DNA from: Manganitrophus sp963718695
GTDB taxonomy: Bacteria > Nitrospirota > Nitrospiria > SBBL01 > Manganitrophaceae
Assembly (NCBI GenBank): GCA_963718695.1
Contig: OY970371.1
Location: forward strand, 2,232,001-2,296,000
Length of the DNA stretch: 64,000 nucleotides
Direction: 5' to 3'
The notes beneath the pieces are model-generated. The model made no database searches and was not told the DNA's origin. It was given only the letters and a program-made list of their open reading frames with translations. The position numbers were made by a program, and so were the translations under genes. This document shows positions 47,621 to 56,155 of this stretch, one piece after another. How positions within the stretch are numbered: the stretch's first letter is position 1; each line of letters begins with the position of its first letter.

Positions 47621-47914
47621 ATGACATCGGAACTCGAAGTAGGATTGTATATCTTTATTTTGGCGGGATTCGTCGGCTTTATGGTGATTACCCGGGTGCC
47701 GCCGCTGCTTCACACGCCGCTTATGTCGGCAACGAATGCGATGGCCGGGATTTCTCTGGTCGGATCTCTGGTGGTAGCAGGGTCGGATCATGGCATGTTG
47801 AGTACCGTGCTGGGATTTATTGCGGTGACCTGCTCCACGATCAACGTGGTGGGCGGATTCACGATCACCGACCGGATGCTCAAAATGTTTAAGAAAAAGG
47901 AACAGCTGCCATGA
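47621..47914 (+). CDS. pntAB: NAD(P) transhydrogenase subunit alpha part 2
   Basis: This 97-residue membrane subunit forms the first part of the dII proton channel. Three to four helices are visible: VGLYIFILAGFVGFMVITRV, TPLMSATNAMAGISLVGSLV and GFIAVTCSTINVVGGFTITD, followed by the short end RMLKMFKKK. This separate small subunit is typical of three-gene transhydrogenases. GGAGG precedes the ATG by ten bases. Its last codon overlaps pntB by four bases. Confidence 0.93.
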   Translation: MTSELEVGLYIFILAGFVGFMVITRVPPLLHTPLMSATNAMAGISLVGSLVVAGSDHGMLSTVLGFIAVTCSTINVVGGFTITDRMLKMFKKKEQLP

Positions 47915-49290
47915 CGATGCTCAATTTCTTTTACCTTGTCTCTTCTGTCTTCTTTATCTTCGGACTCAAAGGGCTCACCCATCCCGAGACTGCCCGGCGC
48001 GGCATGTTCATGGCGGAATTTGGAATGTTGCTGGCCGTCGTGGGGACGCTCTTTCACCATGAAATTATCAGCTACACCTGGATCATCGCCGGCCTGGTGC
48101 TCGGCTCGGCCATCGGGCTCGGGATGGGGCTCTGGATTCCGATGACGGCGGTTCCGCAGCGGACCGCCTTCTCCCATGCGCTCGGGGCGTTGGCCGCGAC
48201 GTTGGTCGGCGTCTCGGAATACTACCGATACGGAGCGGAGTTGAGCAAGGTCACGATGACGGCGATCGGTTTTGAAGTCCTGATCGGCGGCTTAACCGTG
48301 ACGGGAAGTCTGATGGCGGCCGGGAAGCTGCAGGGCATGATCGGGGGGTCTCCCGTCACCTACAAAGGGCAAAACGCCTCGAACATCGGTCTGTTGCTGG
48401 TCATGGCCGGGATTCTCGTCTACTTGGTCTTTAACCCCGGCAACACGACGCTCTTCTATATCATGATTGCCGCGGCAGCCGCATTCGGATTTCTCCTCGT
48501 CCTTCCGATCGGCGCGGCCGACATGCCGGTCGTCATGTCGCTGCTGAATTCCTACGCCGGCCTGGCTGATGCGGCGATGGGATTCGTGTTGATGAATAAG
48601 ATTCAGATCATCACCGGTTCGCTCGACGGCTCTTCCGGCATCATCCTCTCCATTTTGATGTGCAAGGCGATGAATCGGCCCTTGAGCAACGTCCTCTTCG
48701 GCGCGTTCGGCCAGACCCCGGCCGCGTCGACGGCGCAGGCCCCGACGGAACAACTCAAGGTGCGAAGCGGCACCCCGAAGGAAGCGGGCGAACTCTTCAA
48801 AAAAGCAAAACGGGCCATCATCGTTCCCGGCTACGGGATGGCGGTCGCTCAAGCGCAACACGCGGTTCGAGAGCTCGCCACCTTGCTGGAGAAGGAGGGC
48901 ATCACCGTCAAATACGCCATCCATCCGGTGGCCGGCCGCATGCCCGGACACATGAACGTGCTTTTGGCCGAGGCGAACATTCCTTACGAGCAATTGATCG
49001 ATATGGATGATATCAACCCGGAATTCGAAGAAACCGATGTCTCCCTCGTGCTCGGCGCCAACGACGTGGTCAACCCCGCGGCGAAGACCGATCCGGCCAG
49101 CCCGATCTACGGGATGCCGATCCTCGACGTTGAGAAATCGAAAGCGGTCATCGTGATCAAGCGGAGCATGAACCCCGGTTTCGCCGGGATTGAGAATGAG
49201 CTCTTCTACCGCCCCAACACGATGATGGTCTTCGGCGACGCCAAAGGAACGGTGGAGAAGATCTCGGCGGCGTTCAAGGAACTTGTGTAA
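47911..49290 (+). CDS. pntB: NAD(P) transhydrogenase subunit beta
   Basis: In this 459-residue protein the N-terminal half has about eight membrane helices completing the proton channel (IGLGMGLWIPMTAVPQRTAF). The C-terminal dIII domain binds NADP(H), with GYGMAVAQAQHAVRELA, HPVAGRMPGHMNVLLAEA, GANDVVNPAAKTDPASPIYG and the lid VIKRSMNPGFAGIENELFY. It couples proton entry to hydride transfer from NADH to NADP, the main route to NADPH when only low-yield donors are available. It ends at a strong terminator. Confidence 0.96.
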   Translation: MTMLNFFYLVSSVFFIFGLKGLTHPETARRGMFMAEFGMLLAVVGTLFHHEIISYTWIIAGLVLGSAIGLGMGLWIPMTAVPQRTAFSHALGALAATLVGVSEYYRYGAELSKVTMTAIGFEVLIGGLTVTGSLMAAGKLQGMIGGSPVTYKGQNASNIGLLLVMAGILVYLVFNPGNTTLFYIMIAAAAAFGFLLVLPIGAADMPVVMSLLNSYAGLADAAMGFVLMNKIQIITGSLDGSSGIILSILMCKAMNRPLSNVLFGAFGQTPAASTAQAPTEQLKVRSGTPKEAGELFKKAKRAIIVPGYGMAVAQAQHAVRELATLLEKEGITVKYAIHPVAGRMPGHMNVLLAEANIPYEQLIDMDDINPEFEETDVSLVLGANDVVNPAAKTDPASPIYGMPILDVEKSKAVIVIKRSMNPGFAGIENELFYRPNTMMVFGDAKGTVEKISAAFKELV

Positions 49291-49316
49291 AAATCTGGAA
49301 AATAATCGAACCGTCA

Positions 49317-49349
49317 CAATGGCCGCGAAAGCGGCCATTGTTGTTTTTG
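49317..49349 (+). terminator. Rho-independent terminator of the pnt operon
   Basis: A ten-base perfect stem CAATGGCCGC/GCGGCCATTG with a GAAA tetraloop is followed by TTGTTTTTG, 26 bases after the pntB stop. Confidence 0.93.
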
Positions 49350-49386
49350 CGCCCCGCCTCCCCTTATACTAGAGAGTAAAGGGGAA

Positions 49387-50970
49387 ATGATCTTGTCCAA
49401 AAAATGGTACTGGCTGATCGGTATTATCACTCTTTTTGCTTTGTTGCTCGTCATCGTCGGCTTTTTTATCGACGAGCCGCTTCGCCGATACATGGAGCGG
49501 GAAGCAAACAGGAACCTGGAGGGCTACACGATCCGCATCGGCGCTCTCGATTTCCACCCGATCGGCCTCTCGCTTGATTTGAGGGAGGTGGTTATCTCGC
49601 AGAATGCCAATCCGACCCCTCCCATGGCCTCCATCAAAAAGCTGACCACCAGCCTTCAATGGCGCGAGATCATCACCGGCGATATTGTCGCCGACTGGCG
49701 AATAGAACATCCGGTCGTTTACCTTAATTTCAAACAAGCAAAAAAGGAAACAAAGGACGAAACCCCGGTGAAAGAACGGGGCTGGCAAGAGGTCGTCAAA
49801 ACGATTTATCCAGTCACGATCAATCATTTTGAGATTGTTGATGGGGAGATCACCTATTTAGACAACAGCCCGTTGAAGCAGGTTCAGATCCACAATCTTC
49901 AGTTCCAAGCCCAGAACATCAGAAACGTTCAATCGGAAAACGATCAGAACCTCTACCCCTCCCCTGTCCATCTAAAAGCAACCGTCCTGGACACCGGGAA
50001 GGTCAAAATGGACGGCCATGCCGATTTTCTTTCGGAACCCCATCTGGGCGTAAAGGGGGATCTTGTTTTAGAGCAGGTGAACCTGGAGGTTTTTGAGCCG
50101 CTCCTGAGGCATTATAATATTGCAGTTCGAGGCGGCTCCGGATCGTTAGACGGCGCGGTCGAATTTTCTCCCCACGCGAAGGTGGTAGAGCTCGATCAGA
50201 TTTCGCTCCGGAACACGCGGATCGATTACATCTACAACCCCCAATCCGGCGCCACCCAAAAGGTGGAAGAAAAGACGGTCAGCACGGCGAAAGAAGCGAG
50301 TGAGACGGCCAGTGCGCCGGCCGTGCTGTTTAAGATCAACAAACTCGAAATTCAGGACAGCGATGTTGGATTCGTCAACAAGAGCACCGATCCGGATTAT
50401 CGTCTCTATGTGACCGAGACCCAGTTTCGACTGACCGAGTTTAGCAATCACAAAACCAGGGGAACGAGTGAAGCCGATCTGAAGGGAAAATGGATGGGAA
50501 GCGGGAATCTTGGCGCCTCCGCCCAGTTCCGGCCTGAAAAGAAGGGCCCCGATCTGGATCTCGCCATCATCATGGAAGAGGCCGAGCTTCGCTCAATGAA
50601 CAACCTTCTGCGCGCCTATGGCGATTTTGACGTGAAGGAAGGGCTCTTCTCCTTTTACATGGAGGTAGGGATCAAACAAGACGAGATCACCGGTTATGTC
50701 AAACCGCTCTTCAAAAAGCTCAAAGTTTACGACAAGCGCCAGGATAAAGATAAAAAACTTTTCCGGAAATTATATGAGGGGCTCGTCGGAGGCATTTCAA
50801 AGCTTCTGGAGAACCGGCCGCGCGATGAAGTCGCCACCCAAGCCGATATTTCCGGAAAGGTCGAAGACCCGGAGTCGAGTACATGGGAGGTCGTCGTTCG
50901 GCTGATCCGAAACGCCTTCTTTGAGGCGATCCTGCCGGGATTCGAGAGAGCCGTGAGCGGAGACCGATAA
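49387..50970 (+). CDS. DUF748/AsmA-like inner-membrane anchored protein
   Basis: In this 527-residue protein one N-terminal membrane helix (WYWLIGIITLFALLLVIVGFF) is followed by a long periplasmic domain rich in beta strands. The AsmA-type openings YTIRIGALDFHPIGLSLDL and LKATVLDTGKVKMDGHADF are present, and the C-terminal KKLKVYDKRQDKDKKLFRK region matches DUF748 proteins. AsmA-like proteins shuttle phospholipid between membranes, and an equivalent role is likely but inferred. The ribosome site AAAGGGGAA precedes the ATG. Sixty bases separate it from the ATPase gene. Confidence 0.8.
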   Translation: MILSKKWYWLIGIITLFALLLVIVGFFIDEPLRRYMEREANRNLEGYTIRIGALDFHPIGLSLDLREVVISQNANPTPPMASIKKLTTSLQWREIITGDIVADWRIEHPVVYLNFKQAKKETKDETPVKERGWQEVVKTIYPVTINHFEIVDGEITYLDNSPLKQVQIHNLQFQAQNIRNVQSENDQNLYPSPVHLKATVLDTGKVKMDGHADFLSEPHLGVKGDLVLEQVNLEVFEPLLRHYNIAVRGGSGSLDGAVEFSPHAKVVELDQISLRNTRIDYIYNPQSGATQKVEEKTVSTAKEASETASAPAVLFKINKLEIQDSDVGFVNKSTDPDYRLYVTETQFRLTEFSNHKTRGTSEADLKGKWMGSGNLGASAQFRPEKKGPDLDLAIIMEEAELRSMNNLLRAYGDFDVKEGLFSFYMEVGIKQDEITGYVKPLFKKLKVYDKRQDKDKKLFRKLYEGLVGGISKLLENRPRDEVATQADISGKVEDPESSTWEVVVRLIRNAFFEAILPGFERAVSGDR

Positions 50971-50994
50971 AGCCCGATTCGGTCTTCTTTGTCA

Positions 50995-51023
50995 TTGCTG
51001 AGGGAACGGAGGTATGTTAAGAT
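50995..51023 (+). promoter_or_regulatory. Candidate promoter giving a leaderless ATPase transcript
   Basis: TTGCTG (50995-51000) and TAAGAT (51018-51023), spacer 17. Transcription would begin at or next to the ATG at 51030. A GGAGG inside the spacer is too far (18 bases) to serve this start. Confidence 0.45.
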
Positions 51024-51029
51024 TTCGCC

Positions 51030-51974
51030 ATGTCATCTTCCGCTTTTCCAAGCCGTTTAGGCCTGGTTGAAAACCTCCGCAATCACCTTCTCGCCGGCCG
51101 ATGGGCCTCGATGTTCGGCGGCCCCCTGATCGGCAAGACCACCCTGGCGCGGCGGCTGGCAGAAGAGCTGGACGAATCGGGGATCAAGGCCGTTTCGCTT
51201 CAACTCCCTTTGCTCATTTCCGATTCAGCATTCTGGCCACAGCTCCTGGAAGCGCTTCTTCAACAGGGGATCGGCCCCACGGCGCGCAATCCATTTAAAA
51301 AGCCCCCCGCCTCCCTCCCCGATCTGATGTCGCAGCTTCATCATCTCTATGAGAAGGCGCCTTCGGAAATCGCCGCCCGTCCGGTCATCCTGATCTTGGA
51401 CGATTCCGATCACCTTCTGCGTCATTCCGAAACGCTGATTCCGCAGATCGTAAATCTGGCGCTTGAATCGACCCTCCCCTCGATTCAGGCGATCTGCTGG
51501 ATCGGAGGCCCTGCTTTCTCCGATTGGGTCGCGGCGCATCCGTCCGCGTTTAAATTACCGCTCCGTCTTTATCCCCTCTCGGTAATCCCGATTCGAGAAG
51601 CCCGAAAGATTATCCGGGAGCAGCTCGGGCCGGAAAAACCGGTCGAAGAGATCGACCGGATCTGGAACGAAACCGGCGGCCACCCCTTTTTGCTGGAGCG
51701 GATTTTCAACCCTGAAGGAAACCTCTCCATTAAAACGCTTCGAGGTCAACTCCGGCAGACCCTCCGCTCCGAGGATGAAGCGATCCTCAACCAACTTGAT
51801 CCGGGAGGACGATGGACCATTTTGGATGCGCTGAAGGATAAACAAGGAGAGAAGATCCCGAAACCGGCCCTGGACCGCCTCTGCATGCTCGGCCTGACGG
51901 TCCGGACATTGATCGACGGCGTCGCCGCCATTCGCATTACCTCTCCCCTCTTTACCCAGGGAACAAAAAGATGA
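51030..51974 (+). CDS. AAA/STAND-type P-loop ATPase
   Basis: This 314-residue protein opens with RLGLVENLRNHLLAGRWASM, the type of start seen in ORC1/Cdc6-like AAA and STAND proteins. Walker A is GGPLIGKTTLARRL (Lys36) and Walker B is VILILDDSDHLL (Asp124-Asp125). Arginine-rich sensor regions and a small winged-helix-like C-terminus with NETGGHPFLLERIF follow. No effector domain is fused. The last four bases overlap the next gene (ATGA), which encodes a three-helix membrane protein, so the two form a coupled pair. The biological role is unknown; a membrane-linked signalling switch is one reading. Confidence 0.75.
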   Translation: MSSSAFPSRLGLVENLRNHLLAGRWASMFGGPLIGKTTLARRLAEELDESGIKAVSLQLPLLISDSAFWPQLLEALLQQGIGPTARNPFKKPPASLPDLMSQLHHLYEKAPSEIAARPVILILDDSDHLLRHSETLIPQIVNLALESTLPSIQAICWIGGPAFSDWVAAHPSAFKLPLRLYPLSVIPIREARKIIREQLGPEKPVEEIDRIWNETGGHPFLLERIFNPEGNLSIKTLRGQLRQTLRSEDEAILNQLDPGGRWTILDALKDKQGEKIPKPALDRLCMLGLTVRTLIDGVAAIRITSPLFTQGTKR

Positions 51975-52432
51975 TCGAAAAGCAGACGGAACGGGAAACG
52001 CTCGAAACCCTCCGGTCAATCTATCCGATCTTCAAGCAGGAAGTCTACAACCGCCGGGGCGCCATGATGCAGATCGCGCGAAATGGCATGCTGACTTTTG
52101 TCTCACTTTCGGTCCTGACCGTCCTCCTCTCCGGCGACCGGCTGATCCATCCGGACGTTAAAGGGCTGGCTTGCGTCGGCGTCGGTCTGGTGACTTTCTT
52201 TCTCATCGATCAGATCGGACAAGAAAAATCGCGCCATGAACGGGCCAAGCGGCAACTGATCCTCCTCGAACAGCAACTCCAGTTCTTCGAGCCGGGGGCG
52301 TACGTCCCGGATGCGCCGCTTTATCCGACCGAGTGGCAGGACCGCCCGTCGATCGACCGCGGTCGGGTCTTCGCGATTACTGGATTGGTTGGAACCGCAA
52401 CGTTGTTGATTTTAGCAATCCTGCTGATCTAA
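51971..52432 (+). CDS. Small three-helix membrane protein, partner of the ATPase
   Basis: This 153-residue protein has a charged amphipathic N-terminus and three likely membrane helices (about 38-55, 63-82 and 131-153). A soluble loop of about 45 residues contains a coiled stretch (HERAKRQLILLEQQLQFFEP). No family is recognised. Translation is coupled to the ATPase gene by an ATGA overlap, implying balanced production and a functional partnership. It converges on the acetyltransferase gene eight bases away. Confidence 0.65.
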   Translation: MIEKQTERETLETLRSIYPIFKQEVYNRRGAMMQIARNGMLTFVSLSVLTVLLSGDRLIHPDVKGLACVGVGLVTFFLIDQIGQEKSRHERAKRQLILLEQQLQFFEPGAYVPDAPLYPTEWQDRPSIDRGRVFAITGLVGTATLLILAILLI

Positions 52433-52439
52433 CCACCCC

Positions 52440-52955
52440 CTACTCCCGAACCATCGCGTAAAGAAACTGATCAATTGTCCGGCCGTTCTTCGTGATACTC
52501 TGACGAAGCCGTGCTTCGAGGACATAACCCGCTTTTTCAAGCACCCGCATCGAAGCGGGATTCCACTCGAAGACCCCGGCCTCAATCCGGCAGAGATCGA
52601 AGTTTTTGAGGGCGTACTCGGTGACTGCGCGCAGCGCCTCGGTTGCGATGCCGCGTCCCCAGAACGGCTCTCCGAGCCAGTAGCCGATCTCGGCCGACCG
52701 CCGGAAAATATCTTCCCGAAGTTCAAACCCGACACCGCCGACCGCTTCGCCGTCGAGAACGATGGCAAATTGAGTCTGAGGAGAGGACTGACCCGGTCCC
52801 TCAATCCACCCCTCGGCATCTGCAAGGGTGTATGGGTGGGGGAACCGGTCGCGCAGGTTGATCCAGACGTTCCGATTGTTGGCATACCGGATGAGCGAAT
52901 CTTCATCCCCCGGCCGCCAATCTCGAAGCAGAACTTGATTTAGTTTTAGTTTCAG
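52440..52955 (-). CDS. GNAT acetyltransferase, RimJ/RimL type
   Basis: The protein has the RimJ/RimL fold order: VLLRDWRPGDEDSLIRYANN at the start, FAIVLDGEAVGGVGFEL, AEIGYWLGEPFWGRGIATEA (acetyl-CoA loop) and LEKAGYVLEARLRQSITKNG. Members acetylate ribosomal protein N-termini or small amines; the target is unknown. An ATG at 53018 would add 21 residues unlike the family and has no ribosome site. A CTG at 52953-52955 lies five bases after AAGGAGG and directly starts the conserved part, so a rare CTG start giving 171 residues is my choice. It may be co-transcribed with the upstream methyltransferase. Confidence 0.75.
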   Translation of the reverse strand: MKLKLNQVLLRDWRPGDEDSLIRYANNRNVWINLRDRFPHPYTLADAEGWIEGPGQSSPQTQFAIVLDGEAVGGVGFELREDIFRRSAEIGYWLGEPFWGRGIATEALRAVTEYALKNFDLCRIEAGVFEWNPASMRVLEKAGYVLEARLRQSITKNGRTIDQFLYAMVRE

Positions 52956-53041
52956 GACCGCCTCCTTATCACGAAAGCAGATCGACGATCGGACCTTTCG
53001 AGAAGGACCACACCGCAAACCCTTGCAGAAGAAGAATCAAC

Positions 53042-53803
53042 TCAGGAAGTGGAGCGGTCCTCTTTGCGTCCCACGCGAAGACGAAGAGGTGTCCTCAACA
53101 GGCGCGGCGTGTCCGGATCTCCCCAGAGCGGGGCCATTTCGGCCAACAATGGTTCGACGGGATCGTGACCTCTGTCTTTGATGTAGCGCTGCACCGCCGA
53201 CCAGGTCCGCAGATAGCCGGCGAGTTGAGAGAGCATGACGGGCGATTCGATATAAAAAGAGGGGGTTTTTAGTTCGGCAAAAGGAAACGGGATTGACCGA
53301 TATCCTTCCTCCACCATCTTCCGCTCCGGCGGCCAATACGGCCCGAGCGTCTCGGCGTAAAAACGCAATACAATCCGGTCGAGAGGGGGGTCAATCGTAA
53401 AGAGCTGATAAACCCAGACGGCGAGGAGCCCCTTGGGAATCAAAACCCGTTTCACCTCTTGAAAGAAGGCCGGGATGTCGAACCAATGCAGCGCCTGGGC
53501 GACGGTGACCAGATCGATTGATTCTGGCTCCAGCCCGCTCTTCTCGGCGGGGGCGATCCGATAGTCGACGCGCGGGTTTGGGAGCGCGTGCGCAATCTGC
53601 TCGATGCTGGCATCGGTCGCAATCACCTGACTGAAATGACGCGCCAGCCCGATCGCCGCCTGTCCGCTCCCGGTCGCGCAATCCCACGCCCGCTCTCGTC
53701 GCAACGCCGCCCCAGCGAAGAAATCAAACAGCGCCTCCGGATAGCGGGGTCGAAAGCTGGCATAGCCGGCGGCGGTTTCTGAAAAGTGATCTTTAAAGGC
53801 CAT
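53042..53803 (-). CDS. Class I SAM-dependent methyltransferase
   Basis: This 253-residue methyltransferase belongs to the type-11 family. It has SYASFRPRYPEALFDFF, the SAM-binding loop AWDCATGSGQAAIGLARHF (motif I), the acidic strand end IATDAS, and DLVTVAQALHWFDIPAFFQE (motif IV region). The YRPRYP start and HWFD motif are those of the YafE/Tmt1-like group that methylate small carboxylates or unknown substrates. No signal peptide. It is followed on the same strand by the acetyltransferase. Confidence 0.85.
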   Translation of the reverse strand: MAFKDHFSETAAGYASFRPRYPEALFDFFAGAALRRERAWDCATGSGQAAIGLARHFSQVIATDASIEQIAHALPNPRVDYRIAPAEKSGLEPESIDLVTVAQALHWFDIPAFFQEVKRVLIPKGLLAVWVYQLFTIDPPLDRIVLRFYAETLGPYWPPERKMVEEGYRSIPFPFAELKTPSFYIESPVMLSQLAGYLRTWSAVQRYIKDRGHDPVEPLLAEMAPLWGDPDTPRLLRTPLRLRVGRKEDRSTS

Positions 53804-53846
53804 CGGGAATCGTCATCTTCCGGGGAGAAAGGAGATGCGGCAAAAA

Positions 53847-53876
53847 TTGCTTCCGGTCTCTTTAATCTAGTATAGT
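53847..53876 (+). promoter_or_regulatory. Candidate promoter of the 100-residue gene
   Basis: TTGCTT (53847-53852) and TATAGT (53871-53876), spacer 18, about 60 bases upstream of the gene at 53937. Confidence 0.5.
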
Positions 53877-53936
53877 AAGAATGATCTTATCAAGTGCCGT
53901 GTTGATGCCATCCCACTCTAAAGGAAGGAGAAACCG

Positions 53937-54239
53937 ATGGCGATGAAAATGATTCATGTCGAACGGATCGAAAGGGCCGAAGAGCCGCTGGAGTTTTGCG
54001 TCATCGTCGGCGAAGATCAGAGCGAGACGAAGCATGAAGTGACGATGCCCGAATCGGTCTACAAGAGGTTGACCGACGGGAAGGTCACCCCGGAGCGCTG
54101 CATTCAGGCGGCGTTTCAGTTCTTGCTCGATCGGGAGCCGAAAGAATCGATCCTCTCCCGGTTCGATGTCACGCTGATCTCAAACTACTTTCCCAGCTTC
54201 GAGCGGGACCTCGGCAAATACTTACATCCATCGCCTTGA
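53937..54239 (+). CDS. Hypothetical protein, 100 residues
   Basis: A small acidic protein with an N-terminal beta region (LEFCVIVGEDQSETKHEVTM), a likely helix-turn with a cysteine (VTPERCIQAAFQFLLDREP) and a final strand-turn-helix (FDVTLISNYFPSFERDLGKY). The ribosome site AAGGAAGGAG is good. It stands alone and runs toward the ankyrin gene, with three bases between the stop codons. No family is recognised. Confidence 0.65.
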   Translation: MAMKMIHVERIERAEEPLEFCVIVGEDQSETKHEVTMPESVYKRLTDGKVTPERCIQAAFQFLLDREPKESILSRFDVTLISNYFPSFERDLGKYLHPSP

Positions 54240-54242
54240 ACT

Positions 54243-54923
54243 TTACGGGATCGCGCCCCTCTCGCGCAGCAAGGCGGCCATCGCTACGTGCTTCCCTGTT
54301 GTCGCCAGTTCCAGCGGCGTCTTGCCATTTTCCGCCTTGGCATTGACGTCCGCCCCCTGATCCAGCAGAAGCCTTGCCAATTTTAATTGGCCATGCATCG
54401 CCGCCTGGTGAAGCGGCGTCCATCCGGCCGCTTGCCTTACATTCACATCCGCGCCATGCGCCACCAGCATTTCTGTCAATACCAATGAAACCTCCGGCCG
54501 ATGTTGGGCCAGCGCACTGTGAAGCGGACAAACACGCATCGGATTCTTCGAGGCGGCATTCACATCCGCCCCCTTCTTAATCAAATAGGCCGCGACCTTC
54601 GGGTGGCCGAAAAACGCCGCAAGCCCGAGCGGCGAGAACCCGTCGGATGAGAAGGTATTTATCCGAGTAGGATCTTTTTGGAGGAGCTCCTGCACCCGCT
54701 CTCGTTTCCCGAGGGCGGTTGCTTCGAAGAGATCCAGCTCGGGCTTAACTTGGATGAGGAGATTGACCATTTCTTGTCGACCATGGTAAATCGCAGACAT
54801 AAGAGAAGAGACGCCGTTCTCATCCCGACTCTCAATGAGCGGGGGATCGGTCTTCAAAAGCGACGTCACCTTGGCGCCATCACCTCTTTTAACCGCTTCA
54901 AGAAATTCTTTGTGAAGATCCAC
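54243..54923 (-). CDS. Ankyrin-repeat protein
   Basis: The start GTG at 54921-54923 lies six bases after GGAGG; a TTG five codons earlier is also open. The 226 residues hold about five ankyrin repeats, for example NGVSSLMSAIYHGRQEMVNL, DGFSPLGLAAFFGHPKVAAY, GWTPLHQAAMHGQLKLARLL and NGKTPLELATTGKHVAMAAL. No signal peptide is found, so it is a cytosolic protein-protein scaffold. Repeats of this type spread easily between phyla; the target is unknown. Confidence 0.88.
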   Translation of the reverse strand: MDLHKEFLEAVKRGDGAKVTSLLKTDPPLIESRDENGVSSLMSAIYHGRQEMVNLLIQVKPELDLFEATALGKRERVQELLQKDPTRINTFSSDGFSPLGLAAFFGHPKVAAYLIKKGADVNAASKNPMRVCPLHSALAQHRPEVSLVLTEMLVAHGADVNVRQAAGWTPLHQAAMHGQLKLARLLLDQGADVNAKAENGKTPLELATTGKHVAMAALLRERGAIP

Positions 54924-55148
54924 ATCATCCCTCCACAATAATCCCCTTCTGTATAGTCCAGTTGTTGATGAGAGTCAAGGACGCCCCCGCTTTCATGACC
55001 CGCCCGCAGCGAATGAACGATTCCAAGTTTTTTAGCATCAATGAGAGAATTCATTTGACAGACGCATACTTTCTGCTACTTTATTCTCCTAGACTAATCC
55101 CAGAAAAGGTATTCGCTCCTACAACCCTGGTTCTTTTATGAAAGTCGG

Positions 55149-56069
55149 ATGACCCGGTTACGGACGCTCGTATTTCTGATCCTCTTCACGATGCTCCCCG
55201 GCCTCACGCCGGCTTCGCATGCTCGGGAGGCATCCTTTTCTGTTGATGGGTACCGGGTTGAGACCGTCTCCTTCAATTCAGATCTCTCTTTAAGAGAGGC
55301 CCCGGACGCCCCGCTCCAAGCGCGGGGCCTTTCCATCTCGGCGGTTCCGGAATGCCTCTTCTGCCTTGATTATGGAAAGCTGATTTTATTTGATACCGGG
55401 CATGTCCTGAGCGCCCCGCTCCGTTGGGAAAAAAAAGAGTGGCTCGTCTTTTCTTTGGCCACGGTGGGCATTGGAATCACCGCCCTGTTGGACAAGCCGG
55501 TTTTTGAAGCCTTCCGAAGGCATCCCCATTCAACGTCCGATCAAATCGCCGATCTGGTCCAACCCTTCGGATCGGCCTACTCGATTGGAATCTTAAGTCT
55601 GTTTTACCTGAACGGTATTGTCTCTGACAATCCGAAAGCAACCGCGGTGGCGCAAGATGGGCTCGCCGCAAGCCTTATCGGACAGGGCGTCAGCACGGTG
55701 GTTAAACGCATCGCTGGACGAAGCCGGCCGAGAGACCATCAAGGAACATCCTCCTTTCGCCCGTTCAGCGGCAACACCTCTTTTCCGTCCGGCCATGCCA
55801 CGCAGGCCTTTACGGTCGCGTCCGTCATCTCAACCCACTATCCCCGTCCCGCAGTTCAGGCCGTCTCTTACGGGATCGCGGGGTTGGTCGGGTATGCCCG
55901 CATCGTTCATAATGGCCACTTCGTCTCGGATGTGGCCGCCGGGGCTCTCATCGGCACGGCGGTGGGAAAGGCGGTGGTCCATTTTAATCAAAAGAAACGG
56001 ACCGGACTCCAGGTTAACTCGCTGATCGGCCCGGACTTACGCGGCCTCGCAGTCGCCTGGACCTTCTAA
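55149..56069 (+). CDS. PAP2-family phosphatase with signal peptide
   Basis: In this 306-residue protein the signal peptide (about 1-24, ending ASHA) is followed by about 70 residues of unknown fold. The acid phosphatase core has motif 1 KRIAGRSRPRDHQG, motif 2 SFPSGHATQAF and motif 3 RIVHNGHFVSDVAAG, all catalytic residues present. Several helices indicate a membrane-embedded PAP2 enzyme (lipid phosphate or undecaprenyl pyrophosphate phosphatase-like). A possible promoter lies at 55055-55082 (TTGACA, 16, TACTTT). It precedes dnaE by 86 bases. Confidence 0.87.
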   Translation: MTRLRTLVFLILFTMLPGLTPASHAREASFSVDGYRVETVSFNSDLSLREAPDAPLQARGLSISAVPECLFCLDYGKLILFDTGHVLSAPLRWEKKEWLVFSLATVGIGITALLDKPVFEAFRRHPHSTSDQIADLVQPFGSAYSIGILSLFYLNGIVSDNPKATAVAQDGLAASLIGQGVSTVVKRIAGRSRPRDHQGTSSFRPFSGNTSFPSGHATQAFTVASVISTHYPRPAVQAVSYGIAGLVGYARIVHNGHFVSDVAAGALIGTAVGKAVVHFNQKKRTGLQVNSLIGPDLRGLAVAWTF

Positions 56070-56120
56070 TGAAACTCCCGAAAACACCCTCCCGGCCTCG
56101 AAGAGACCTCCCCTTTTGTC

Positions 56121-56149
56121 TTGACGTTTTTACCACAGAACATTAAAAT
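56121..56149 (+). promoter_or_regulatory. dnaE promoter with start point at the ATG
   Basis: TTGACG (56121-56126) and TAAAAT (56144-56149), spacer 17, end six bases before the dnaE ATG. Transcription would begin at the start codon itself, and no Shine-Dalgarno is present. Confidence 0.65.
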
Positions 56150-56155
56150 CTTCCC

